A stretch of DNA of 33,748 nucleotides from Phycisphaerales bacterium. Lineage in GTDB: Bacteria; Planctomycetota; Phycisphaerae; Phycisphaerales; JAGLTS01. The notes under the pieces were generated by a model, which ran no database searches, was not told the origin of the DNA, and was given only the letters and a program-made list of their open reading frames with translations. A program made the translations under genes and the position numbers. Positions within the stretch are counted from its first letter, which is position 1, and the number at the start of each line of letters is the position of its first letter. Positions 8,252 through 17,439 of this stretch are shown in pieces. The DNA lies in the NCBI GenBank assembly GCA_023135165.1, contig JAGLTS010000099.1, positions 1 to 33,748 on the forward strand. Reading direction: 5' to 3'.

Positions 8252-10833
8252 CTCGGACCCTCCCAGTAGCTGCTCGGGTCTGGCGAGATCTGGATGGGCG
8301 TCATCAGGCCGTCGGGAAGATCGAGCATGGGGTCGTAGATGATGCTGATTCTGCCGTAGCCTTCCCACGGATCATTGATGCCGTCACCGTCGTAGTCCTC
8401 GCCGACGTCGACAATGCCGTCGCCATCGGTGTCGGTGAACGTGTGCGGCGAGAGTGATTCGCCGTCGCCGTCGTCCGGCCCGAAGTAGCCAAAGGTCGAG
8501 TTGAAGTTGGCGGGATTGCCGCCGTACACCAGCGGTCCTTCACCAGATATCGGGTTATAGGTCATCAGCAGCGAACCGATGATCGTGGCGTTGCCGCGGA
8601 TGTCCATGATGCCGGAAATGATCGTTCCGCGGAGGTTGACATCCTGCGAGCCAGGGCTGTTGAACGTGCCGATGTCGACGGAGTAGCCCGGCGCCATGAG
8701 CGACGACTTGCGAAGCTCATCGTACTCCGCCTCCGTGACGTCGTCGCCGATGGAGGGTTCATGGAACACCGTGCCGCCGGTGAACTGGAGCTTGTTCCGC
8801 ACGTGCGTGAATGTGGCGGTCGCATCCGTGACGACGCTGCCTCGGAACTCGCAGTCATGGAATCGAATGTTGTTGGAGAGTTCCTTGGTGTCCCTGACCC
8901 GCAAGTCACGATCGTCGATGTCCGCGAGATTCAGGTAGAGCGCCTCGGGAAGGTCGTCATAGTTGGTGTACAGGTACTCATCGCCTTCCGGGACGTCGTA
9001 CTTATCGAGGATAGGGTACTTGTCGACGTAGGCTCCGGAGACGTACTCCTTCGTGCCGTAGAAGTTCCAGTTGATATGGGTATTCCCGGTGGCCGGCGTC
9101 CCATCCGCGTAGTAGGCGTTTCCGTTGAAGGTCTGGACGTGGGTGGCGCCGATGAACGTGCAGCCCACGAACAGGCCGTTGGTCCCTATCGGGATGCGGA
9201 CGTTGTGGAACGTCATGTCGCGGTAGACGGGTCGGTGGTACCAGTCATAGAAGCCCGGCGAGCGGTATGGCATGCGCTCCCAGATGTATTCGCTCGACCC
9301 GCCCTGTGCCGCGACCTGAGCGGCGAATGTTTGTCCGGTGGCGGCGATGTCGACGATTCCGTTCTGACTGTCGGTGAAGTCAGCAAGATCGATGGCGAGC
9401 AGTTCATCCTCATCGACTTCAAACTCGACGGGATAGTCGTAGCGGTCCGGTCTGATCGGGCCGTGCACGAAGCTCTGCCAGTCGTCGCTCTGAGCATCCT
9501 CCCAGTCCTGAACCGAGACGGTGAACCCGAGCGAGCCTTGGATCTTGGTGTAGTCGTCGTATCGGTCGAGGATTCCATCGCTGTACCCAAGCGCGATGTC
9601 CTCAGCCAGCTCGCTGTCATTGGGATACGAACCCGTGTAACCGGGAGGTGCGGCGAACTCATCACTGCTGATGTAGCCGTCGCCGTTCTGATCGAAGTAC
9701 CCGTTGATCCAGCCATCGGCATTGCGGTCGGGATTCGTGCGATCGAGCAGACCGGCGAGATCCATATCGACGTCGAATTCCTCGCTGAGCGAGCCGTGGC
9801 CCGCATCCTGCGCGAGGGACTCGTCGTAGACAACCCGTCCGTCGGGGCTGCCCGCGTCAAACTCTGCGAGGAAAAGGTCGAATGCGTCGACGTACCCGTT
9901 CCCGTCGAGGTCAGCCATGCCGTCGGGGATACCGAGTCCCTCAGCGCTGTGTCCGACGCGCAGCCTGCCGTCGCCGTCCGCGTCATACTCCGCGATGCTT
10001 CCATGAAAGATGGCGAGCGCATCGTCGAGGTCGGAGGAAAGGTCGGCGAAGTCGCAGATGGTCACCATCGGATGGCCGTGCGCGACGTCGAGCGTGTCAT
10101 AGCGAGAGCCGATGTTCCCCTGAACGTAGACGTTCTTGCCGAGCATGATGCGGTTCGGAGAAAGGATGGCGAACTTGAGGCGCTTCGCGAGTTGATAGTC
10201 GATGCTGATGACGCGCTCCACGCCTTGGTCGCGGCCGATGACCGTGACCCGCACGAATCGCGGATCGTCGAGGGGTGCGTAGAAGACTTGGAAGTTCGGT
10301 TCGCCCGACGATTCGAACGAGATGGGTCGCGTGATGAGGATGCCCGTCTCGGGATCGATGTACGGAAGCTCATCGTCGTTCGGGACGTAGCCGTAGACCT
10401 GATGTGCATCCGCCGCATGTGCGTTGGCGAGGGCATCAGCGATGCCGACCGCGGGTGTCGCCTCGTCGAAGTTCTCCGGGTCGCGAACCACGACCGTGCC
10501 GAACGATGTGCCGTACGTTCCCATCCAAAGCGCTTCGGCGAAGGGCTCGGAGATCTCGCCGCGGTCAGCGATGAATCGACGCGAGGTCTGTTCGAGGCGT
10601 CGTTCAGCGAAGGTAAGACCCGCCTCTGCTGCGGCGAGCGCTCGACTCACCTGCAGGTGGGTCTGGGCTGTCCGCAGATTGCCTTGCGCAACAATGCCCA
10701 TCGTCGCGGCAAGTGAACTGAAGATAACCAGGAACATCATCGCAAGAACCGATGCGATGCCCTCGCGGTCAACGTGCAGCCTGCTCCGTCGCGTGGATCG
10801 GCGGTGTGGTCGATTTGTCGGCGTGGCGCTCAT
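8248..10833 (-). CDS. Large PilX/GspK-like pilus assembly protein with dockerin/EF-hand loops
   Basis: About 861 residues. One N-terminal hydrophobic helix (REGIASVLAMMFLVIFSSLA, then ATMGIV) followed by an alanine-rich helix (ALAAAEAGLTFAERRLE) matches PilX/GspK-type minor pilins. As in GspK, there is no Glu at +5 and no clear FTLxE site. The large outer region has DxDxDG-type calcium loops: DADGDGRL and DLDGNGYVDAFDLFLAEF (around 9860-9990), DRNADG and DQNGDGYISSDEF (around 9640-9730), and TDTDGDGIVD plus DYDGDGIND near the C-terminus (8385-8450). A middle part has repeated hydrophobic-Gly strands suggestive of a beta-helix. The ATG at 10833 has GGAG six bases upstream; an in-frame ATG at 10845 is the alternative and has only a distant GGAGGAGG. 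It is several times longer than ordinary PilX/GspK proteins and may be a tip adhesin. The next gene overlaps it by four bases. Confidence 0.8.
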   Translation of the reverse strand: MSATPTNRPHRRSTRRSRLHVDREGIASVLAMMFLVIFSSLAATMGIVAQGNLRTAQTHLQVSRALAAAEAGLTFAERRLEQTSRRFIADRGEISEPFAEALWMGTYGTSFGTVVVRDPENFDEATPAVGIADALANAHAADAHQVYGYVPNDDELPYIDPETGILITRPISFESSGEPNFQVFYAPLDDPRFVRVTVIGRDQGVERVISIDYQLAKRLKFAILSPNRIMLGKNVYVQGNIGSRYDTLDVAHGHPMVTICDFADLSSDLDDALAIFHGSIAEYDADGDGRLRVGHSAEGLGIPDGMADLDGNGYVDAFDLFLAEFDAGSPDGRVVYDESLAQDAGHGSLSEEFDVDMDLAGLLDRTNPDRNADGWINGYFDQNGDGYISSDEFAAPPGYTGSYPNDSELAEDIALGYSDGILDRYDDYTKIQGSLGFTVSVQDWEDAQSDDWQSFVHGPIRPDRYDYPVEFEVDEDELLAIDLADFTDSQNGIVDIAATGQTFAAQVAAQGGSSEYIWERMPYRSPGFYDWYHRPVYRDMTFHNVRIPIGTNGLFVGCTFIGATHVQTFNGNAYYADGTPATGNTHINWNFYGTKEYVSGAYVDKYPILDKYDVPEGDEYLYTNYDDLPEALYLNLADIDDRDLRVRDTKELSNNIRFHDCEFRGSVVTDATATFTHVRNKLQFTGGTVFHEPSIGDDVTEAEYDELRKSSLMAPGYSVDIGTFNSPGSQDVNLRGTIISGIMDIRGNATIIGSLLMTYNPISGEGPLVYGGNPANFNSTFGYFGPDDGDGESLSPHTFTDTDGDGIVDVGEDYDGDGINDPWEGYGRISIIYDPMLDLPDGLMTPIQISPDPSSYWEGPR

Positions 10834-10910
10834 GCGTTGCTCCATGTGCCCGACGGGCTGCCTCCTCCAATGTCAATCCAAGACCTTCGTGTCGTTCCTC
10901 ATGGATTCCG

Positions 10911-11519
10911 TTAGCGCCGACTGATCCATGTCAGCGATGTGACTTCATCCTGCTCTGCGTCGAACTCACCCTGGTAGAAGATCGTCACAGTGACGCGGAC
11001 CATGTCCGATGTGCCGTCACCGAGCTCGGTCCAAATGGACATGGGCTCGACGTTCACAACCTCAATGGTCTGTGACCAACCCTGCATGTCGAGGATGACT
11101 CGACCGCGTGAGTCGATCGGCCCGGTTGCCTCTCCCAGCCATGGCGCTTCCCATGTTGTTCCAGCGGAGTCCGAGCCGTCAAAGTCGTCCAGGTCGTCGT
11201 AGTCCTCAGGTCCCGCCTCACCAGTTTCCGGACCCCATGCGTCCAATCCCGTGATCGGATCATGGCGCGGCATGCGATGGAGCAGCTCGCGCAGCTCCGA
11301 TGCGATGAACGTGGCGGTGGATGTCTGGGTGGACCAGGCGTTCTGGTGGTAGAAGTACTGCTGAGCCTGGACGATGGCGAGGACGCCGGTTCCGAGAATC
11401 ACCGTGGCGAGCGCGGTCTCAAGAAGTGTGAACGCCGGCCTCGCTCGGCGAGCAGCGGCGCGCGCCGGTGCGTCGTTGCCTGCCCGCCTGCGGGTACACG
11501 TCGTTGTGAGGATCGGCAT
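10911..11519 (-). CDS. Minor pseudopilin, GspI/PilV-like
   Basis: This is a 202-residue prepilin. I place the start at ATG 11519 because GGGAGA lies just upstream; the frame stays open to 11606 but that stretch overlaps pilC and looks non-coding. A long basic leader precedes AFTLLETALATVILGTGVLA, with the class III cleavage site, Glu+5 and a hydrophobic helix. The C-terminal domain ends in beta strands (VRVTVTIFYQGEF). GspI/PilV proteins belong to the minor pilin tip complex with GspJ and GspK, and all three are adjacent here. The leader of about 30 residues is long for this family. Confidence 0.78.
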   Translation of the reverse strand: MPILTTTCTRRRAGNDAPARAAARRARPAFTLLETALATVILGTGVLAIVQAQQYFYHQNAWSTQTSTATFIASELRELLHRMPRHDPITGLDAWGPETGEAGPEDYDDLDDFDGSDSAGTTWEAPWLGEATGPIDSRGRVILDMQGWSQTIEVVNVEPMSIWTELGDGTSDMVRVTVTIFYQGEFDAEQDEVTSLTWISRR

Positions 11520-11595
11520 CGCTCGATCTCCCAAGCCTCCGTTCAGTCCCCTACATTCCCTGGACTGCGCACATAACCTCGCCATACAGCATCGG

Positions 11596-12828
11596 TTACG
11601 AAACAATGGAACTCATCTTGAAGATGGGCAAGATAATGGCCATCGCGATAAAACCGACCACCGCACCCATCACAATGATCATGATCGGTTCAATCATCGA
11701 GGTCACCGCCTTGATGTTGTCCTTGAGTTGCTTGGCGTAGAAGACGCTGATCTCCGAGAGAACCTCGCCGAGCTTACCGGACTCTTCACCCGCTGAGATC
11801 ATCTGGATGACGGCTTTGGGGAGCAGCGTGGTCCGTTGGAGCGGCTGCGCGATCTTCTTGCCTTCCTTGACGCTCGTGCGGACCGTCTGCCACATGGATC
11901 GGTACAGCGAGTTGCCGCTGATGTCGCCCGTGATCCGAAGCGTGTCGAGCATCGGGACGCCTGCATTGAGCAGTTCCGCCATCGTGTGCAGGCTTCGGCT
12001 GATGTACAGCGAGCGGAACATGCTGCGAAGGACGGGGATCATGAGTTTCATCCGGTCGATCGTCAGGCTGCCGAAGGGCGTCTTGGAGAAGACGATGATG
12101 CCCACGATCGACCCAACGCCGGCGAGCAGCGGGATGTACCAGTATGCGACCATCCAGTCGGACAGACCCATAAGAAATGTGGTTGCCCAGGGAAGGAGTT
12201 CCTCCTTGCCCTTGAACACTTGGCCGAACTTCGGGAGCACGAAGGTGAGCAGGAAGACGGTGACGCTGACCGCCATGGTGGCGATGATGCCCGGGTAGAT
12301 CATGGCGCCGATCACCATCTTGCGGGTCTCGATCTGCTGCGCCATGTAGACGGCGATGCGGTCGAGCATCCTCGCGAATGAGCCGGACATCTCCGACGCC
12401 TTGACCATGTTGATGTACAGCAGGCTGAAGAGCTTGGGGTGCTTCGCAATGGCTTCCGAGAACTGCTTGCCGGACTCGACATCACCCTTGATCTGCAGGA
12501 GGATTCGCCGGAAGATCATGTTGTCGGTCTGGTCCGCGATGCCGTCCAGGGCAGCGCGAATCGAGATGCCTGCACGGATCATCACGGCGAGTTGCGTCGT
12601 GAAGTCGAGGATATCCTTTGTGCTCGGTCCTGAACCGACGTTGAGAGCCTTGAGCTTGTCCTTGATCGACTTGGTGCTCATGGCGCCCGCGTTTGTTGAG
12701 GAGAGTGCGAGGACGTGGTGCCCCTGATTGCGCAGAATCGTCGCCGCCGTCACCGCGTTGTCCGCAGCGAGAACGCCTGACTGCATTGAACCGTCTGCTG
12801 AACGCGCTTGGTAGCGATAATGGGGCAT
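11596..12828 (-). CDS. pilC: Inner-membrane platform protein, PilC/GspF family
   Basis: The 410-residue length is normal for the family. The N-terminus (MPHYRYQARSADGSMQSGVL) is the usual PilC/GspF opening. Two GspF cytoplasmic domains follow, containing F-T-T-Q-L-A-V-M-I-R-A-G and L-H-T-M-A-E-L-L-N-A-G-V-P, each followed by transmembrane helices, and a last helix IMIIVMGAVVGFIAMAIILPI near the end. It forms the membrane platform that couples the PilB/PilT motors to pilin insertion and removal. The ATG at 12828 has GAGG about 11 bases upstream. It lies downstream of pilT with a gap of 107 bases. Confidence 0.95.
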   Translation of the reverse strand: MPHYRYQARSADGSMQSGVLAADNAVTAATILRNQGHHVLALSSTNAGAMSTKSIKDKLKALNVGSGPSTKDILDFTTQLAVMIRAGISIRAALDGIADQTDNMIFRRILLQIKGDVESGKQFSEAIAKHPKLFSLLYINMVKASEMSGSFARMLDRIAVYMAQQIETRKMVIGAMIYPGIIATMAVSVTVFLLTFVLPKFGQVFKGKEELLPWATTFLMGLSDWMVAYWYIPLLAGVGSIVGIIVFSKTPFGSLTIDRMKLMIPVLRSMFRSLYISRSLHTMAELLNAGVPMLDTLRITGDISGNSLYRSMWQTVRTSVKEGKKIAQPLQRTTLLPKAVIQMISAGEESGKLGEVLSEISVFYAKQLKDNIKAVTSMIEPIMIIVMGAVVGFIAMAIILPIFKMSSIVS

Positions 12829-12935
12829 GTTCGGCTAATCCTCAGTCAACTCACCGCATCGGCGGGCGTGACAATCTCAGGTCCTTCTCCTGCATGCGGT
12901 CACTGCACGTTCATCCTCTCCAATCGGCGCCTCGA

Positions 12936-13991
12936 CTATGCGACGAGCTGCCTTTCGAGCTTGTCCGGGAAGGCAGCCTGTGCGATGGCGTCCTCGCGGC
13001 CGATCATCCCGTTGAAGTACATCTCAGCAATGCTCGTATCCAGCGAGCACATACCGATCGACCGGTTTGTCTCGATCACGTTGGGGATCTCAAACGTCCT
13101 GCTCTCACGGATGATGTTTCGCACCGCGGGCGTGCAGAGCAGCACCTCGACGGCGGGGACCATGCCCGGCACGTCGACGCGGCTGAACAGCGTCTGACTC
13201 ACGACCGCCTGGAGCGTGTTGGCGAGCATCGACCGGATTTGGTTCTGCTGATTCGCCGGGTACATGTCAATGATGCGCTCGACCGTCTGTGATGCATTGA
13301 CGGTGTGCAGCGTGCTGAGAACGAGGTGGCCGGTCTCCGCAGCGGTGATGGCCAAGGCGGTGGTCTCGAGGTCGCGCATCTCGCCGACGAAGATGATGTC
13401 CGGGTCCTGCCTGAGAGCGTGCTTCAGCGCGGATGCGAATGTGGGCATGTCGGCGCCGAGTTCACGCTGCTCGATCACGCTCTTGTTGGAAGCGAACGCA
13501 TACTCGATGGGATCTTCGAGCGTGATGATGTGCTTCCGATAACGGGTGTTCATCGCCTCGATCATGGCGGCGAGCGTCGTTGACTTGCCCGAGCCGGTGT
13601 CACCCGTGACCAGGACGAGCCCGCGAGGCAGGTAGGTCAGCCGGCTGATGACCTCGGGGAGGTTCAGATTGGCCAGCGGCGGGACCTTGGTCTTGATCGC
13701 TCGCATCGCCAGACCGACCGCCTGTCTCTGCATGTGTGCATTGACGCGGTATCGGCACAGGCCGGGCACTTCGTGCGAGAAGTCAACGTCCTTACTCTCC
13801 TCGAACGTGGCGAGTTGCTCGGGCGTCGCCATGTGCTCGAACATGCGTTTCGCGGACTCGGGCGTGATGACGGGGTAGTCCATGGGCGTGACCACTGTGT
13901 GAACGCGCATCATGGGCGGGTGGCCCGAAATCAGGTGGATGTCTGATGCGTCGTTTTCGTGTGCGGTCCTGAGTATGTCTTCGAGTTTCAT
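12936..13991 (-). CDS. pilT: Pilus retraction ATPase PilT
   Basis: 351 residues from ATG 13991 (MKLEDILRTAHENDASDIHL). The frame continues upstream, but that part is unlike PilT. The N-terminal PAS-like domain is followed by a RecA-like core with Walker A GDTGSGKST (about residue 128), an Asp box (ITLEDPIEY), Walker B (IIFVGEMRD) and a His box (GHLVLSTLHT). PilT hydrolyses ATP to depolymerise type IV pili and drive twitching. Its presence, with pilB before it and pilC after, argues that the operon builds a retractable pilus rather than a pure type II secretion system. The usual C-terminal AIRNLIRE-type motif is seen as A-V-R-N-I-I-R-E. The ribosome site is weak. Confidence 0.95.
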   Translation of the reverse strand: MKLEDILRTAHENDASDIHLISGHPPMMRVHTVVTPMDYPVITPESAKRMFEHMATPEQLATFEESKDVDFSHEVPGLCRYRVNAHMQRQAVGLAMRAIKTKVPPLANLNLPEVISRLTYLPRGLVLVTGDTGSGKSTTLAAMIEAMNTRYRKHIITLEDPIEYAFASNKSVIEQRELGADMPTFASALKHALRQDPDIIFVGEMRDLETTALAITAAETGHLVLSTLHTVNASQTVERIIDMYPANQQNQIRSMLANTLQAVVSQTLFSRVDVPGMVPAVEVLLCTPAVRNIIRESRTFEIPNVIETNRSIGMCSLDTSIAEMYFNGMIGREDAIAQAAFPDKLERQLVA

Positions 13992-14163
13992 GGTATTTTT
14001 CCACGCCCGTCGACGAAGGTCCGAGTACGCACCGGCATCCTCGCGGCAGGCAACCGGTGGAACCATCGGCGTGAAACAAGATGCGGTTTACGGGCGCTTT
14101 GCGGAGATGAGCGAAGCCTTCGCGACTGGTTCGTCTGGGAGGCCCATAACCGTGTGTGGACGG

Positions 14164-16179
14164 TCAGATCGTCGCCTCTGTGACGCGCATCACTTCCTCG
14201 ACGGTCGTGATCCCCTGCCCCACCTTCGTCAACCCATCCTGGCGGAGCGAGACCATGCCTCGCTCCAGGCACAATCGGCGGAACTCCGTCACGTTGGGAC
14301 TTCGCGTGATGACGTCTCGGATCTGATCGTCCAGCACCAGCAGTTCGTACAACCCGGCTCGGCCTGCGTACCCGGTCTGCCTGCACCGCTCGCACCCGTT
14401 GGCGGTGACGATCTTGTCGGACGGCAGGCCGTTCATCACAAGGAACTCCGCGAGGTCGGCCGGCGGCGCATCGATCGACTTGCACTTGGCGCAGACACGC
14501 CGGACGAGACGTTGGGCGAGGACGACGTTGACCGCGGCGCCGATGAGGAACGGCTCGATACCGATGTTGATGAGCCGAGTGACCGAGGAGGGCGCGTCAT
14601 TGGTGTGCAGCGTGCTGAGCACGAGGTGGCCGGTGAGCGACGCCTGGATCGCGATGGTGGCGGTTTCGAGGTCGCGGATCTCGCCGAGCATGATGACGTC
14701 GGGATCTTGACGGAGCAGCGCGCGAAGCGCGATGGCGAATGTCACGCCGATCCGTTCGTGGGTCTGCGTCTGCGTGATGCCCGAAACCTGGTACTCGATG
14801 GGGTCTTCGACGGTGGAGACGTTCAGTCGCTGCAGATCCATCTGGCGCAGGGATGCGTAGAGCGTGGTGGTCTTGCCCGAGCCGGTCGGGCCCGTGACGA
14901 GGATGATGCCGTGCGGCTGGGCGACGCTGCTCTTCCAGATCTGGAGCGTATTGTCGTCGAAGCCGAGTTCGTCGAGCCCGACACTGATGGACTTGGTGTC
15001 GAGGATTCGCAGCACAAGCTTCTCGCCGTGCGCCGTGGGAAGCGTTGACACGCGCAAGTCGAGTTTCCTGCCCTGGACGACGCAGCGGATTCTGCCATCC
15101 TGCGGCAATCGTCGTTCCGCGATGTCCAGGTTCGCCATGATCTTCAGACGCGATGTGATGGCTGCACTCATCGAGTGCGGCGGGTTCATTGTTTCGTAGA
15201 GCACACCGTCGATCCGCAGGCGCACGCGGAGTTTCTTCTCGCCCGGCTCGATGTGGATGTCCGACGCGCCGTCCTTGAATGCCGTCTGAATGATGTAGTT
15301 GACGTAACGAATGACGGGCGACTCGCCCGCCTGCTGCTCAAGGTCAACCTCTTGTGCGCTCTCTTGAACAACTTCGACGTCGTCTTCCTCGATGTCACCG
15401 AGGATCTCATCAACAACGTCGACATCGCTGGTTTCTTCTTCGGCGAACATCTCAAGCACGCCGCGGATGTCGTATGCGGGGACGAGCACGTGCTTGATCG
15501 GGATCCCGCCGAGCTTGCGCCTCACCTCGTCCAGCAGAAAGATGTCATCCGGCTTGGTCGTTCCGATCACCGCCCGACTGCCTTCACGGCGAAGCGGCAT
15601 GAGCAGGTTGTCCTTGGCGAACTCGACGCCAAGGCGCTGCAGCAGCGTTCCGTCGTACTGCGGGCCGTCGCCGCTCAGGTCGATTCGCTCAAAATCGAGG
15701 CGGTTCACTTCGGCCACAACTTGGAGGAGCGCGGTCTCGTCGGCGCCGAGTTCGAGCAGAACGTCTTCGAGCTTCCTTCCAGGGGATTGCTTGATGACCT
15801 TCTCAGCCGTCGCCAGCCGTTCTTCGGTGATGACGTCTCGCTCAACGAGCAGGCGGGCCAGGTCGATCTGCTGCGTTTCATCCTCTGATGATGGCGCCCA
15901 GAGGTCGCTCAGCGAATCGCCCACCGATGAGTGTTGCGTGGCAGCCGGCTGCACGGGCACCGCCGGGTCGTCTCGCATCAACTCATCGACGGCAGCACTG
16001 TCCGCACCGAACCCTGAAGGCACTTGCCCGGATGACACAGCCGGGAGCGGCGAGAACGACTGCTCCGCCTTGTCAACACGATGAGATCCCGGCTTCGTAG
16101 GGTGATGCGCGGGCTTGGACCCATCCTGGTCGATGCCCAGCTCGTTCATCAGGCTGTCGATGTTCAGTCGCTTGGCCAC
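14164..16179 (-). CDS. pilB: Assembly ATPase, PilB/GspE family
   Basis: 671 residues. A GTG start at 16179 is supported by GGAGCAGG just upstream. A charged linker (to about residue 100) is followed by an MshEN/GspE N-terminal domain (RLLVERDVITEERL, then RKLEDVLLELG) and the RecA-like motor. The motor has Walker A GPTGSGKTT (about residue 430), an Asp box (STVEDPIEYQ), Walker B (VIMLGEIRD) and a His box (GHLVLSTLHT). The tetracysteine zinc element C-A-K-C ... C-E-R-C near the C-terminus is typical of PilB/GspE and absent from PilT. It powers pilin polymerisation. MshEN domains in this family can bind c-di-GMP; the residues were not checked one by one here. Confidence 0.95.
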   Translation of the reverse strand: MAKRLNIDSLMNELGIDQDGSKPAHHPTKPGSHRVDKAEQSFSPLPAVSSGQVPSGFGADSAAVDELMRDDPAVPVQPAATQHSSVGDSLSDLWAPSSEDETQQIDLARLLVERDVITEERLATAEKVIKQSPGRKLEDVLLELGADETALLQVVAEVNRLDFERIDLSGDGPQYDGTLLQRLGVEFAKDNLLMPLRREGSRAVIGTTKPDDIFLLDEVRRKLGGIPIKHVLVPAYDIRGVLEMFAEEETSDVDVVDEILGDIEEDDVEVVQESAQEVDLEQQAGESPVIRYVNYIIQTAFKDGASDIHIEPGEKKLRVRLRIDGVLYETMNPPHSMSAAITSRLKIMANLDIAERRLPQDGRIRCVVQGRKLDLRVSTLPTAHGEKLVLRILDTKSISVGLDELGFDDNTLQIWKSSVAQPHGIILVTGPTGSGKTTTLYASLRQMDLQRLNVSTVEDPIEYQVSGITQTQTHERIGVTFAIALRALLRQDPDVIMLGEIRDLETATIAIQASLTGHLVLSTLHTNDAPSSVTRLINIGIEPFLIGAAVNVVLAQRLVRRVCAKCKSIDAPPADLAEFLVMNGLPSDKIVTANGCERCRQTGYAGRAGLYELLVLDDQIRDVITRSPNVTEFRRLCLERGMVSLRQDGLTKVGQGITTVEEVMRVTEATI

Positions 16180-16215
16180 AAGCCTGCTCCGTCGGATCGC
16201 CGTGTGGTCGGTGTG

Positions 16216-16890
16216 TCAGCCCTCATCGCCGAGCGACAACTGGAACGCTTGACCATCGTCGGTGGTGAGATCAACGGCGCGGTCGTTGATGGCGCGGATG
16301 ATGAAGAAACCGCCGATGGTGTCGCCGATCTGGCGGAGTTCATTGTTGATGATGGCAAGCGGGTGAGCGCCTCCGGAAACGCTCTGGAGGTTGAGCGAGT
16401 CGAACGCGGTGAGGATTGCGTTCGTCCTTCGCTGCGCCTCGATTTCCTCTTCAGTGGGACCGTCGTCGTCGATGGGCGCTACGCCCGATGAATCGACCTC
16501 TTCGATAAAGAAGGGGTTCTTCTTGACCTGCTCGATCGGAACCTGTACTTCGACGCTTGCGGATCGGATGTCGGACATGACATCGTCGAACCGCTCAGCG
16601 GAGGCGACTTGCGTCGGGATGTGTACGTCGATCTCGACGAAGCTCAGCTTCCCGTGCGTGCCGATGTGGCGCATGGCGAACAGCGCGCCGACCGCGACGA
16701 GCATCACGATGACGATGAGCAGCGCGCCTGCTACGGGGCTTCTCTTGGCGGACGCATCTCCCGCAAGCAGCAGATCGTCACCGCCAGCCGGTTCCTGCGG
16801 TCCAAGCCCCGGCAGCGGTGAGACGACGCCTTCGTCGGATGAGTCGGTCAGCGGTGTCGGCGTCAGATCGGTCGTGTTGAGATCGGTCAT
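16216..16890 (-). CDS. PilP/GspC-like alignment-complex protein
   Basis: 224 residues. It has an acidic cytoplasmic N-terminus, one transmembrane helix (VAGALLIVIVMLVAVGALFAM, about residues 53-73), a variable periplasmic part and a C-terminal homology-region-like domain (A-I-I-N-N-E-L-R-Q-I-G-D, then F-F-I-I-R-A-I-N-D-R-A-V-D-L). That last pattern, a small beta domain beginning with 'I-N-x-x-L-x-x-x-G-D', is what PilP and GspC use to contact the secretin. It overlaps the upstream pilO by four bases (ATGA). A lipoprotein cysteine, usual in PilP, is absent, which favours a GspC-like membrane protein. The assignment rests on topology, C-terminal pattern and position after pilMNO. Confidence 0.65.
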   Translation of the reverse strand: MTDLNTTDLTPTPLTDSSDEGVVSPLPGLGPQEPAGGDDLLLAGDASAKRSPVAGALLIVIVMLVAVGALFAMRHIGTHGKLSFVEIDVHIPTQVASAERFDDVMSDIRSASVEVQVPIEQVKKNPFFIEEVDSSGVAPIDDDGPTEEEIEAQRRTNAILTAFDSLNLQSVSGGAHPLAIINNELRQIGDTIGGFFIIRAINDRAVDLTTDDGQAFQLSLGDEG

Positions 16891-17438
16891 GGCGTGACTC
16901 CTGCGGTGGAGGTCGGCTCAAAGCAAATGCTCAGCGTGAACTTCGCTTCCATGAACCCATTGACTTGGCTCGTGCGCTTCATCTCCAACTGAGGCATCTT
17001 GGTGATGCGAGGCATCTGCTCGACGAGCAGCAGGAACCGATAGAAGCCGTCGAAGTCACCGATGATCTTCATCTCCAGCGGGAGTTCCATCGCCAGCGCG
17101 ATGGGCTTGGGGTCGCTCGTATGAACGCTGATCGGTTCGAGGTTGCACTGCTTGGCGACGTTCCAGACGTCCTGGAGGATCACTTCGACTTCATTGTGAC
17201 TGGGAAGCTTGTCCTCGATGACCTCGATGGCCTGGGCGATCTCACGGTTGGCGCGCTCCAGGTCAGCGGTCTGACTTGTCGCGTCACGCAGCTCGTCCAG
17301 AAGCGCCTGCTTCTCCCGGATCTCCTCGCGCGCCTGCTGGATCTCCGCGTTCCTCGGTCGAAACACGAACCAGAAGCTCGCTGCGGGGACGGCAAGGAGA
17401 ACAAGGAAGAACACGATTTCTCGCAATCCGAATCGCAT
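16887..17438 (-). CDS. pilO: Pilus alignment protein PilO
   Basis: 183 residues from ATG 17438, which lies one base after the pilN stop and has GGAGGG upstream inside pilN. It has a short cytoplasmic start, one transmembrane helix (EIVFFLVLLAVPAASFWFVF), a coiled coil (about residues 30-80, NAEIQQAREEIREKQALL) and a ferredoxin-like periplasmic domain containing the F-D-G-F-Y-R-F-L segment typical of PilO. PilO pairs with PilN to link cytoplasmic PilM to the periplasmic parts of the machine. Confidence 0.88.
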   Translation of the reverse strand: MRFGLREIVFFLVLLAVPAASFWFVFRPRNAEIQQAREEIREKQALLDELRDATSQTADLERANREIAQAIEVIEDKLPSHNEVEVILQDVWNVAKQCNLEPISVHTSDPKPIALAMELPLEMKIIGDFDGFYRFLLLVEQMPRITKMPQLEMKRTSQVNGFMEAKFTLSICFEPTSTAGVTP

Positions 17439-17439
17439 G

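Noticed and set aside
8761-10716. 651-residue open frame on the plus strand
   Set aside because: It is antisense to the PilX/GspK-like gene in a high-GC region; its translation is rich in Arg/Val/Asp without motifs, whereas the minus frame has clear pilin and calcium-loop motifs.
13912-15048. 378-residue open frame on the plus strand over pilT and pilB
   Set aside because: It is opposite the ATPase genes with Walker motifs; no recognisable domain of its own.
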